Part shown: in pieces, positions 26,724 to 34,710 of the stretch
Layout of the letters: the number at the start of each line of letters is the position of its first letter
Numbering within the stretch: the first letter of the stretch is position 1
Source: CAYWQB01 sp964460785
Lineage (GTDB): Bacteria; Chlamydiota; Chlamydiia; Chlamydiales; CAYWQB01
NCBI GenBank assembly: GCA_964460785.1
Contig: CAYWQB010000001.1
Location: 558,001-622,000, forward strand
Length of the DNA: 64,000 nucleotides
Direction: 5' to 3'
Program-made: the position numbers and the translations under genes
Notes under the pieces: generated by a model
Seen by the model: the letters and a program-made list of their open reading frames with translations, nothing else
Database searches by the model: none
What the model was told of the DNA's origin: nothing

Positions 26724-27232
26724 TAAGCTTCCTCTTCTTCTGAAGACTCCGCCTGTTCTGTAGCATGCTGCTCTCCACCTTCAGGTAACACACGCAGTGT
26801 AAAGCTACATGTAACGCCTTCTTTCAAGCGCACAGGGATCTCATGAGATCCTAAGCTCTTCACAGGGTGTGCAAGATCGATGTTGTGCTTATCTAGAGTA
26901 AATCCAGACTGAGCAAGGAGCTCTAGCAACTCAGGTACAGCGACAGAGCCGTACATGTGTCCTTCTGGATCGACCTTCACCTCTTTGCTTACTTGTACTC
27001 CAGCAAGCTGCGTTGCCATCGCTTTAGACTCTTCTAGATCTAGAGCTGATTGCTTTGCTCGCTCTTCTTGTAAGCGCTGTTGCATACGTAGTGTTTGTTT
27101 TGTTGCAATTGCTACTTTCCCCTGTGGGAGCAAGTAGTTTCTAGCATAACCTGGTTTTACTTTAGCAAGATCTCCTCGCTTCCCCAGGTTGTAAACATCT
27201 TCTAAGAGTAGGATATTTGTTTGTTTAGCCAT
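26723..27232 (-). CDS. rplI: Ribosomal protein bL9 with acidic C-terminal extension
   Basis: The 50S protein L9 bridges ribosomes and helps keep reading frame. The N-terminal domain is typical (NILLLEDVYNLGKRGDLAKV, KPGYARNYLLPQGKV). The protein has 169 residues against the usual 147-150, the excess being an acidic tail, EQAESSEEEEA. It lies downstream of rpsF and rpsR and its stop overlaps the ispE start. Confidence 0.96.
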   Translation of the reverse strand: MAKQTNILLLEDVYNLGKRGDLAKVKPGYARNYLLPQGKVAIATKQTLRMQQRLQEERAKQSALDLEESKAMATQLAGVQVSKEVKVDPEGHMYGSVAVPELLELLAQSGFTLDKHNIDLAHPVKSLGSHEIPVRLKEGVTCSFTLRVLPEGGEQHATEQAESSEEEEA

Positions 27233-27257
27233 AACCAGTACCTCGTGTCTTTATCGA

Positions 27258-27503
27258 TTAGTCTTCAGCAACGAAGGGAAGAAGAGCCATCATTCTAGCT
27301 CTTTTGATCGCCTTACATAGGATTTTCTGGTATCTAGCAGAAACGCCAGTGATTCTTCTTGGAAGAATCTTCCCACGCTCTGTGACAAACTTCTTTAGAA
27401 GATCGACATTTTTATAGTCGATGGTACGGATTCCTGAAGTGATAAAAGGACACTTTTTCTTACGAACACGTGTTTTACGACGGTTTTTTCTCATTGCTGT
27501 CAT
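27258..27503 (-). CDS. rpsR: Ribosomal protein bS18
   Basis: A small-subunit protein that pairs with S6 on the platform. It has 81 residues with PFITSGIRTIDYKNVDLLKK and GKILPRRITGVSARYQKILC. Two in-frame ATGs exist (27503 and 27494); the first is chosen because GGAG lies 9 bases upstream. The gene is 5 bases after rpsF. Confidence 0.95.
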   Translation of the reverse strand: MTAMRKNRRKTRVRKKKCPFITSGIRTIDYKNVDLLKKFVTERGKILPRRITGVSARYQKILCKAIKRARMMALLPFVAED

Positions 27504-27508
27504 CGTTC

Positions 27509-27859
27509 TTATCTCCTCTCCTGTGTAGTTGCCAATTGTGGAAAATCAAACTCCTCAACAACTGCTTCTGCAGTAAGTGTTGTGAAGCGTAGAAGATCTT
27601 CATGTAGGTGGTGATCTCTCCACAGAGCCTTGATCTCACTAGGAGATAGGTTGAAATAAAGAACGTAGTAGTAACCCTCTCTCTGTCCACGGATCTCATA
27701 AGCAAGCTTGCGCTTTCCCATTTCATGCGTTTTCAGAACTTCTCCACCACGGGAAGTGATGCTAGAGTTTACTTTTTCTAGAGCTTTTTGACGTGCATCA
27801 TCACTCAGAGTCGCACTGATGATGTACATGCCTTCATATAGATTTTGTTTGTTTGTCAT
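27509..27859 (-). CDS. rpsF: Ribosomal protein bS6
   Basis: A small-subunit platform protein forming a dimer with S18. The 116 residues show the ferredoxin-like fold signature: NLYEGMYIISATLSDDAR, LAYEIRGQREGYYYVLYFNL and DLLRFTTLTA. It leads the rpsF-rpsR-rplI-ispE string, 40 bases after pth. Confidence 0.94.
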   Translation of the reverse strand: MTNKQNLYEGMYIISATLSDDARQKALEKVNSSITSRGGEVLKTHEMGKRKLAYEIRGQREGYYYVLYFNLSPSEIKALWRDHHLHEDLLRFTTLTAEAVVEEFDFPQLATTQERR

Positions 27860-27899
27860 TCACACTCTCCTTCTTCTTCATGGAAGAAGCGATTTGGGA

Positions 27900-28499
27900 T
27901 TAGTTGTGTTGTTTCCTATTTTTGTCTAAAGGAGCGTTGACCACATTCATTGCGAGGTCAAACGGCTTCTCTAGCGCTTGTTCTAAAGCCCAGGTCCCTT
28001 GCTCAAGCGCTAGCTTGTATGCCTCTTCTTCAGTTGCTTTGAAGCGTTGCAATACATACGCTGAGAGAGTGGGTCCTTGGCTTTGCCCAATCCCCACTCG
28101 TAAGCGAGGATAGGAGCGAGTCTGAAGAGCCTCTTCGACACTTAACAGGCCATTGTGCCCTCCATGACTCCCTTGTGATCGCAAACGCACACTCCCTAAT
28201 GGGAATGCCGTATCATCACAAGCCACCAGTATATTTTCTGGTTCCATCTTATAAAAATGAGCGACCTTCTGCAGTGAGCGTCCACTCAAGTTCATATATG
28301 TCTCTGGCAGAAGCAAGCAAAGCGACCTGCCAGAAAAATTCCCCTTAGCAAAAAGGCCGAGAAATTTCTTTTCTTTTTGAAAAGAAAAGCCCCACTTTTT
28401 GGCAAAGGCTTGTAAAACTTCCCCCCCCAAGTTGTGACGTGTGAGTTGATATTGGGCTCCTGGGTTTTGCAACCCTACGACCAATTGAATCTCACTCAC
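27900..28499 (-). CDS. pth: Peptidyl-tRNA hydrolase
   Basis: It recycles peptidyl-tRNA dropped from stalled ribosomes. The product has 199 residues. Signatures are VVGLQNPGAQYQLTRHNLGG with the catalytic His, LLLPETYMNLSGRSLQ, DDTAFPLGSVRLRSQGSHGG and HNGLLSVEE. The start is GTG (GTG AGT GAG). It is 8 bases after rplY, the standard rplY-pth pairing. Confidence 0.95.
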   Translation of the reverse strand: MSEIQLVVGLQNPGAQYQLTRHNLGGEVLQAFAKKWGFSFQKEKKFLGLFAKGNFSGRSLCLLLPETYMNLSGRSLQKVAHFYKMEPENILVACDDTAFPLGSVRLRSQGSHGGHNGLLSVEEALQTRSYPRLRVGIGQSQGPTLSAYVLQRFKATEEEAYKLALEQGTWALEQALEKPFDLAMNVVNAPLDKNRKQHN

Positions 28500-28507
28500 A
28501 GTCAGCT

Positions 28508-29065
28508 CTAGCGCTTAGCGATTAGAACCGCAACTTCGTTAAGATCCATAAGGGGACGAACCGCTTCAGGAATCTCAACAGAATGTAAACGCTTTCCTTG
28601 TTTGATCCCTAAGTCAGACACATCAACAAAGAATTCTTTTGGTAGATCTTTTGGATAGCACTCGACAGGAAGGTGGCGAAGCACAGGGCGTAAGACTCCC
28701 CCTTGACGAATCCCGTGACAGTTCTGCATACCAACAGGACGTAGAGGCACCTTCACTCGAACCTTTACATCATCAGAAAGACGCTCGAAGTCTAGGTGAA
28801 GAATGTCATAAGTTGTTGGGTGGTACTGAATATCTTTTACAACAGCCTTAAAAGCTCCTTCTGCAGACTCCAGAGAGAAAACTGTTGTTGGCAAGCTTCC
28901 TTTTTGCAAACGAGAAAGGATCTTTTGCATTTCGATCCCTTCAATTGAAGCGTTCATTGTTTCTTGCCCATGTCCATAAATGACCACTGGGATTCTACCT
29001 TCTGCTCGCAGCTTTTTATTTGAGCTCTTTTTGGTAGATGTTCTCTTCTCAATCGTAAGCTTCAT
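28508..29065 (-). CDS. rplY: Ribosomal protein bL25, CTC-type long form
   Basis: A 5S rRNA-binding protein of the L25/TL5/CTC family. The ATG at 29065 (MKLTIEKRTSTKKSSNKKLR) is chosen over an upstream GTG because AGG lies 8 bases before it, and because family members begin there. The product has 185 residues, the long form with a C-terminal beta domain. VVIYGHGQETMNASI is characteristic. In Chlamydia this gene is called ctc and lies next to glgA; here prs and a tRNA are interposed. Confidence 0.92.
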   Translation of the reverse strand: MKLTIEKRTSTKKSSNKKLRAEGRIPVVIYGHGQETMNASIEGIEMQKILSRLQKGSLPTTVFSLESAEGAFKAVVKDIQYHPTTYDILHLDFERLSDDVKVRVKVPLRPVGMQNCHGIRQGGVLRPVLRHLPVECYPKDLPKEFFVDVSDLGIKQGKRLHSVEIPEAVRPLMDLNEVAVLIAKR

Positions 29066-29086
29066 TCTTAGCACCTATCTTTCTCA

Positions 29087-30055
29087 TTAAACAGCTGATT
29101 TATGCCCCTCAAACATAGAGGACACTGAACGAGCAGCATAAATACGCCGGACAGCCTCTGCTAGCATCCCTGCAATGGACACTTGCTCGAGGATTTTTTC
29201 CCCGTGTTCGTCTATACAGAGTGGGATTGTGTTGCTGACGAAAATTTTTTCCAGTCCAGCTTTTTTTAAGCGTTCCCACGCTCCACAGACGAAGATCCCG
29301 TGTGTTACCACGGCAAATACTTTTTTAGCCCCTGCTTGCAAACAGGCAGCTGTTGCACTAGCCAGAGTTCCCCCTGTTGAGCACATATCGTCTATTAGGA
29401 AAACTTGTCTTCCTTCTACATGCCCTACAATGGAGGTCACTTCAACGCTATCTGCTCCTACACGCCGTTTGCCAATGACTCCAAAGGAAAGTCCTAGCTC
29501 ATCAGCAAATGCACTTGCCAGCTTTGCAGACCCAACATCTGGGGCCATACAAATAGCTTCTTTTTCTAGCTGCTTTTGCGCAGCTTTTGCTAGCACAGGC
29601 CGTGCGTGGAGGTTATCCACTGGAATATCAAAAAAACCTTGCACTTGCCCTGCGTGCAAATCCATGGTGACCACGCGGGTTGCCCCGGCAGACTCTAGCA
29701 TATTGGCCACAAGTTTTGCTGTTATTGGTACGCGAGACTCGTCCTTCCGATCTTGTCTTGAGTACCCATAGTATGGTATAACAGCACAAATTTCTCTCGC
29801 TGAAGCACGCTTCAATGCATCAATAATGATGAGCAGCTCGACGAGAAATTCATTCGGCTTATGGACAACAGACTGAAGGATGAAGACGGTTTTTCCTCTC
29901 ACATTCTCGGCAACTCGAACAGAAGTCTCTCCGTCAGGAAAGGTTTCTATTTCTAGGCGCCCCATGGTGATCCCCAGATCTTTAGCTACAGCTTCCGCAA
30001 GCTTGGGATGAGCCCTACCGGAGAAAAAGAAGAAGTCGTCTTTCCTATGTACCAT
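29087..30055 (-). CDS. prs: Ribose-phosphate pyrophosphokinase
   Basis: It makes PRPP from ribose 5-phosphate and ATP for nucleotide synthesis. The 322 residues carry FPDGETSVRVAENVRGKTVF, VTMDLHAGQVQGFFDIPVDN and the PRPP loop VFLIDDMCSTGGTLA. The ATG at 30055 lies only 9 bases after the 3' end of tRNA-Gln, which leaves no room for a ribosome binding site once the tRNA is cut out. Chlamydiaceae, which import nucleotides, are generally said to lack prs, so its presence supports an environmental chlamydia. Confidence 0.95.
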   Translation of the reverse strand: MVHRKDDFFFFSGRAHPKLAEAVAKDLGITMGRLEIETFPDGETSVRVAENVRGKTVFILQSVVHKPNEFLVELLIIIDALKRASAREICAVIPYYGYSRQDRKDESRVPITAKLVANMLESAGATRVVTMDLHAGQVQGFFDIPVDNLHARPVLAKAAQKQLEKEAICMAPDVGSAKLASAFADELGLSFGVIGKRRVGADSVEVTSIVGHVEGRQVFLIDDMCSTGGTLASATAACLQAGAKKVFAVVTHGIFVCGAWERLKKAGLEKIFVSNTIPLCIDEHGEKILEQVSIAGMLAEAVRRIYAARSVSSMFEGHKSAV

Positions 30056-30064
30056 GACTGTATA

Positions 30065-30136
30065 TTGGGGTGGCAGGACTCGAACCTGCGCATCGCGGGA
30101 CCAAAACCCGCTGCCTTACCACTTGGCTACACCCCA
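30065..30136 (-). tRNA. tRNA-Gln (TTG anticodon)
   Basis: A 72-base cloverleaf. Acceptor arms TGGGGTG and CACCCCA pair perfectly and the discriminator is A. The anticodon stem GCGGG/CCCGC encloses TTTTGGT, giving anticodon TTG. The T-arm is GCAGG TTCGAGT CCTGC. CCA is not encoded. It lies immediately upstream of prs on the same strand. Confidence 0.96.
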
Positions 30137-30362
30137 ATGGAAATTATTTTGAGTCACCAATCCTAAAGGCCGCGAGAATTTATTTGCAAGCGGTTTCCTC
30201 CCGAAAAGTGCATTTTTTTCCTCTCTTCTCGCCCTTCTTTGCTCCTATCAGCCTAAAACGCAGGATGTTTGGCTCTGTTTAAGCAGAAATAGAGATTGAA
30301 ATTGAAAAAAAGGATTTAGCTATGCTTTGCTCTCTCTCCGAGTCACATACTGGGCAAAATGA

Positions 30363-31847
30363 ATGGACATCACACATGTAGTTACTGAATTTTCCCCCCT
30401 GATCAAGGTCGGAGGAATTGCCGATGTTTTGCAAGGGTTTGCAAAAGAGACAAAGCAACAAGGCGCAAATATCCAAATCTTTTTACCCAAGTATGACTGC
30501 TTGGATACCACCCTTCTTGCGTTAGATGAGTCTCTCGCAGAAAGCATCCCCTGCCACTATAAAGGGTCCCGCTACCAGAACAAAGTATGGAAAACCTTCT
30601 TTAATCAGCTTCCCATTTACCTTATTGAGCCCCCTAAAGAGTTGGATTTTTTTCGCAGAGGAATGGTTTATGGTTGCCCTGATGATGTGAATCGCTTTTT
30701 ATATTTCAGCCGCTCTGTCATGGACTTTTTGGCCTATAAAAAAGAGTCCCCTGATATTCTTCACCTACATGACTGGCACACGGCTGCTTGTGCCCCTCTT
30801 TATTATGATCAATTTGAGCCCTTACTCCCTGGAAAAACACGCATAGTTTTCACTATTCACAACCTAGAGTACCAGGGGCTGTGCTCCCCTTCGGATTTAA
30901 ATGATATTGGGCTCGACGGCCCTATTTATTTAGACCCAGGAAAACTCCAAGACAACTATACCCCTTCCACAGTAAACCTACTAAAAGGGGGCATTGTTTA
31001 TTCTAATTTTGTCACAACAGTATCTCCCCGCTATGCTGAAGAAGCGTTAACTCCTGAGGGAGGACGCGGCCTAGACCCCACGCTTAGTCAGTACAAAGAT
31101 AAGTTTATCGGCATCTTAAATGGGATTGACACAGACTACTGGGATCCGGAAAAAGACCCTTGCCTCCCCCATCACTTCAAACCTAGCTGGAGCCTAAGCC
31201 GCATCCTATCCACAAAGATGAAGATTAGAAATGAACTGCGCAAGCAGTTTCATCTATCGATTGATAAAGACGCGCCCTTAGGGATTTGTATTGCACGCCT
31301 GGTCCCTCAGAAAGGCTTGGACCTTATCGAACATGCAATGCGTCGTATCTTAGACCAGGGAGGCCAGTTCTTTTTAATGGGAGAGACTCTCATACCCGAA
31401 GTGACAGCTCGCTATGAGAAAATCCAGAAGGAGCTAGCAGGTACAAAGCGTGCCCATATTCAACTTTCTTATGATGAAAAGCTTGCTCACATTGCATTTG
31501 CTGCAGGAGATTTTGTGCTTGTCCCTTCGATTTTTGAGCCATGTGGACTTGTACAAATGATTGCTATGCGCTATGGCACGATTCCCATTGTGCGTAAAAC
31601 AGGGGGCTTATCAAATACTGTATTTGATATTGACTATGCTTTAAACCCACCAATCCCAGCGAATGGGTATACGTTTGATACACCCGATTCCTGTGGTGTA
31701 GACTCTGCCCTAGATCGAGCAATGAATGACTGGTCCCATAATCGAGAAAAGTGGGGACAACTGGTTCAGAGCACGCTTAACCAAGACTTTGGGTGGAAGC
31801 ATTCCATAAAACTATTTTTTGATCTTTATAAGCGCTTAGTTGACTGA
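30363..31847 (+). CDS. glgA: Glycogen synthase (ADP-glucose type)
   Basis: GT5 glucosyltransferase that extends alpha-1,4-glucan from ADP-glucose. The 494-residue product is full length. It starts MDITHVVTEFSPLIKVGGIA, with the ADP-glucose-binding KVGG at 15-18, and has HLHDWHTAACAPLYY. The C-terminal catalytic region IFEPCGLVQMIAMRYGTIPI ends with KTGGLSNTV. Glycogen metabolism is a known trait of chlamydiae. Its 3' end overlaps convergent pgsA by 22 bases. Confidence 0.95.
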   Translation: MDITHVVTEFSPLIKVGGIADVLQGFAKETKQQGANIQIFLPKYDCLDTTLLALDESLAESIPCHYKGSRYQNKVWKTFFNQLPIYLIEPPKELDFFRRGMVYGCPDDVNRFLYFSRSVMDFLAYKKESPDILHLHDWHTAACAPLYYDQFEPLLPGKTRIVFTIHNLEYQGLCSPSDLNDIGLDGPIYLDPGKLQDNYTPSTVNLLKGGIVYSNFVTTVSPRYAEEALTPEGGRGLDPTLSQYKDKFIGILNGIDTDYWDPEKDPCLPHHFKPSWSLSRILSTKMKIRNELRKQFHLSIDKDAPLGICIARLVPQKGLDLIEHAMRRILDQGGQFFLMGETLIPEVTARYEKIQKELAGTKRAHIQLSYDEKLAHIAFAAGDFVLVPSIFEPCGLVQMIAMRYGTIPIVRKTGGLSNTVFDIDYALNPPIPANGYTFDTPDSCGVDSALDRAMNDWSHNREKWGQLVQSTLNQDFGWKHSIKLFFDLYKRLVD

Positions 31848-32473
31848 GCCGTCATTGCTGCCCAAAGAACAGAGCGTCCTTGATAGAGATAAAGAATGCC
31901 TGAATAGATAGACTGTGCAGCTGCAATGCCTACACTAATACTTGCAATCCATTGTAGGGTACTTTGTGAAATCCATCCCCAGGTAAATGGAAAGAGTGCA
32001 AGCACGATGACAAAGGCTGCACATGCTTGAATAATCGCCTTGATTTTTCCTGCAGGGCCTGCAGCAAGAGCCACTCCTCGCAATGCACACAAGCTACGCA
32101 AAGAGCTAATCACTGCATCTCTATAGATAAAAATAAACACAATAAAAACAGGAAGGAGAACTGGCTCATAGGTCATGGCCAAGAAGACGGAGATACGAGC
32201 CACACTATCTGCCATAGGATCAAATAGCTTTCCAAACTCTGTGACTTGATTTAAACGGCGAGCCAAAAACCCATCAAAAGCATCCGAAAGCTCCAGAACA
32301 AGTAATAGCCCTAACAAAAGAAGAGGCATTGAACTTGCAGGCACACCGAACCACTCCGCCTTCAAATAGGCCACGAAAAAAAGAGGGCAGACAGCCAGTC
32401 GAATAAGAGTAAGTAAATTAGGTAAACCGATTCCTTTCAAAAAAACACCTCTTGCTTCAGCTGCACTATCCAT
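31826..32473 (-). CDS. pgsA: CDP-diacylglycerol-glycerol-3-phosphate phosphatidyltransferase family
   Basis: An integral-membrane CDP-alcohol phosphatidyltransferase, the committed step to phosphatidylglycerol. The likely start is the ATG at 32473 (MDSAAEARGVFLKGIGLPNL); the longer frame reaches back into the preceding gene. The product has 215 residues. The signature DGFLARRLNQVTEFGKLFDP followed by MAD keeps DGxxAR, the Gly and both later Asp residues. About five membrane helices follow. In Chlamydia a pgsA paralogue lies next to glgA, as here. The exact alcohol substrate is inferred. Confidence 0.85.
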   Translation of the reverse strand: MDSAAEARGVFLKGIGLPNLLTLIRLAVCPLFFVAYLKAEWFGVPASSMPLLLLGLLLVLELSDAFDGFLARRLNQVTEFGKLFDPMADSVARISVFLAMTYEPVLLPVFIVFIFIYRDAVISSLRSLCALRGVALAAGPAGKIKAIIQACAAFVIVLALFPFTWGWISQSTLQWIASISVGIAAAQSIYSGILYLYQGRSVLWAAMTAQSTKRL

Positions 32474-32478
32474 CAAAT

Positions 32479-32817
32479 TTAAGAAGCATCCTGCTTGGTA
32501 AAGTGCCAGCCAAAGAGCCCTCCAGCTCCAACTATCGCTGCTGCAGGAAGGAAAACACAACCGGCTCCTACGATCTTTAAAGCTCCAACCAATTTATTAT
32601 TGGACTCATCAAAACGATTGGCAGCAAAGTCTAGCAGCTCTTTCCCCATTTTTTTCATATTGCTATAAGCAATTGTGATGCGCTGAAATGCTACAGTGGC
32701 ACATGTCTGAACAGCATGAAAGATAGAACCTCCGGCTGCTTTCCAGTCTATATTTGCCCATGAAGAGCTTTCTTCCACTTCAGTAGAAACCTGAGAATTT
32801 ACAGCAGATACGGACAT
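32479..32817 (-). CDS. Small unrecognised membrane protein upstream of pgsA
   Basis: A 112-residue protein of unknown function. The ATG at 32817 (MSVSAVNSQVSTEVEESSSW) is selected because GAGG lies 6 bases upstream. The N-terminus is Ser/Thr/Val-rich and polar. The middle is amphipathic, and the C-terminal 30 residues form one or two hydrophobic Gly/Ala-rich stretches (KIVGAGCVFLPAAAIVGAGG). It ends 5 bases before the pgsA start, so the two are probably cotranscribed. The layout would also suit a type III secreted membrane protein, without proof. Confidence 0.65.
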   Translation of the reverse strand: MSVSAVNSQVSTEVEESSSWANIDWKAAGGSIFHAVQTCATVAFQRITIAYSNMKKMGKELLDFAANRFDESNNKLVGALKIVGAGCVFLPAAAIVGAGGLFGWHFTKQDAS

Positions 32818-32898
32818 AAGAGACCTCACTATCCTTTGTTTTTTGCAGAACTTGCCAGCGGATAGTAACAAACTTTCTCTATTGAGGCGAGAAGTTCC

Positions 32899-34662
32899 TC
32901 AACCTTCTTCTTTTTCAAAATTTCGCTTTCTTACATCTGCAGCTGTTCGAAAACCAAGAGTAGGGTAAGCAATATCTGGCTGATTCGCATTGCGATAAGC
33001 AAGCATACAGTGGAAGCCATCATATAACCACGCCCCCCCTCTTACAACACGATACTTGTCCCCAAAGTGCATATTTTTTTTGAAGTTCCCCGGATATGCT
33101 TGGTACCAGCTATCGGTCCATTCCCACACATTGCCAGCCATGTCATAAAGGCCAAAGCCATTTGCAGGAAAACTCATTACTTCTACAGTTCCCTTCGATC
33201 CATAATTTGCATGAGCATGACTTGGGTGTTGCCCCCATGGATAATCCGCACCAACCATTCCTCCTTGAGCTGCATGCTCCCACTCAAACTCTGTAGGTAA
33301 TCGCCTCCCCGCCCATTCTGCATAAGCTTTGGCATCTCGGTAAGTCACTTGAGTGACAGGATGGCTCTCAAAATTGCCAGGCAGCTCTTGCCCCATAGGA
33401 TTTTTCCAACAAACTCCTTTTAACATTTTCCACTCTGTGCCCATCCAAACAGCTCCCTCTCCAGCCTCTTCCACTTCTGTGAGGTAACCAGTCTCCATAA
33501 CAAACTCTCGAAACTGCCCATTGGTTACTGGAGTACGATCTAGGTAAAACCCTTCTGTTTCCCATGTATGCTGAGGGAGAGCATCTTCTCCACATTTAGC
33601 GTTGCCCACTAACGACTGCCCCCTAGGAATGTACACCATCCCCACTGGAGTTAAAGCGCCTCGCTCTAATTTTCTGACCTTTACCGCAGGTGAATGAATA
33701 GCAGCTAAACTACCTACCTCCTCACCAATAACTCCTTCAAGGTCCTCTAAAAATGCTCCCACATCGGGATAACGATGTTGCGGGCTTGGCTCTAATAAGC
33801 GCTGGATCATTGCATTCCAGGAGTTAGAGTAGTGAGGGTTCAATTCCGAAAGAGGTTTTAAGTAACCTGCAGCAAACGTACCTGTCGCCAATACATACAA
33901 GACTTGTCCTAGAGCATATAAGTCACTTTGAGGGAAGCGCCTTCCCTCTAAAGACTCTGGGGCCATAAAAGCACTAAAGTTAAAAATTGCAGGCAATGTG
34001 CCTTCTTCAAGGTAATCTTGACCAAAGCGATCAATAGAAGGATTTTCTTTCCATTCTCGGAAAGCTTGCACGAAGAGATCCTCTCCAAATAGACCAAACA
34101 GGTCTGGATCTGCAAGGCGCACTTCAAAAGGAGCTCGCCCATCCTCCTGGCTGCTTTCCCATGCGATCAGAATATTTTGTAGACTTAGGTTTCCATGTAG
34201 AAAAACATTTGCCTCTCCCACAGTATGGATGTACTCCAGAGCTTTTCCTACCTGCCGAGCAAGATGGTAAAGTTGAAAAGGAGAAAAGGAGCTTTGATGT
34301 TTCTGAGCATACCCTTGGACATTCAAAGCGTTCCCTGTGCCATCATGGACAAGTTCCTGCACAACATACCAAAAAGAATCCACCTTGCCACTTGTATAAA
34401 CTCTATTCAAGTAAGGGTGTTGCAGCTTCACAAGCTGTGCCAAATAGGCTTGAAAACGATCCTGCCATTCAAGAGAAATGGTGGAGGGCAAGCGAAATAC
34501 TTTGAGAGCGTACTCCCTATCTTTCTCAGCACTACGCACCTTATAAGTAATACCAAGCTTTCCACTGCCAAGCTGAGAAAGAATTTGGTATCCACCTAAG
34601 TACTTACCAATTGCTTCATGTGGGTGAACAAGAAAGTGCACATCCGCCCCCTTTCCCAGCAC
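32899..34662 (-). CDS. pkn1: Pkn1-like protein: kinase-like domain fused to FGE-sulfatase domain
   Basis: A 587-residue fusion. Residues about 20-310 are kinase-like: glycine loop LGSGKLGITY at 31-40, Lys54 in YALKVF, an HGNLSLQNIL catalytic loop at 156-165, and LADPDLFG at 183-190. The catalytic Asp of HRD is replaced by Asn158. Residues about 335-575 form a formylglycine-generating-enzyme-like domain (VYIPRGQSLVGN, GFYLDRTPVTNGQF, RRLPTEFEWEHAA, NVWEWTDSWY, RVVRGGAW). The same two-domain layout is known in chlamydial Pkn1. The start is GTG. It is probably a pseudokinase, unless Asn is tolerated. Confidence 0.85.
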   Translation of the reverse strand: MLGKGADVHFLVHPHEAIGKYLGGYQILSQLGSGKLGITYKVRSAEKDREYALKVFRLPSTISLEWQDRFQAYLAQLVKLQHPYLNRVYTSGKVDSFWYVVQELVHDGTGNALNVQGYAQKHQSSFSPFQLYHLARQVGKALEYIHTVGEANVFLHGNLSLQNILIAWESSQEDGRAPFEVRLADPDLFGLFGEDLFVQAFREWKENPSIDRFGQDYLEEGTLPAIFNFSAFMAPESLEGRRFPQSDLYALGQVLYVLATGTFAAGYLKPLSELNPHYSNSWNAMIQRLLEPSPQHRYPDVGAFLEDLEGVIGEEVGSLAAIHSPAVKVRKLERGALTPVGMVYIPRGQSLVGNAKCGEDALPQHTWETEGFYLDRTPVTNGQFREFVMETGYLTEVEEAGEGAVWMGTEWKMLKGVCWKNPMGQELPGNFESHPVTQVTYRDAKAYAEWAGRRLPTEFEWEHAAQGGMVGADYPWGQHPSHAHANYGSKGTVEVMSFPANGFGLYDMAGNVWEWTDSWYQAYPGNFKKNMHFGDKYRVVRGGAWLYDGFHCMLAYRNANQPDIAYPTLGFRTAADVRKRNFEKEEG

Positions 34663-34710
34663 AATGTCAAAACTTCTATTTAATTACACCTTTCACATCA
34701 TTAAATAATC

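Noticed and set aside
30290..30345. Promoter for glgA (TTGAAA with TATGCT)
   Set aside because: The possible spacings are 13 or 19 bases, and the -10 match is weak.
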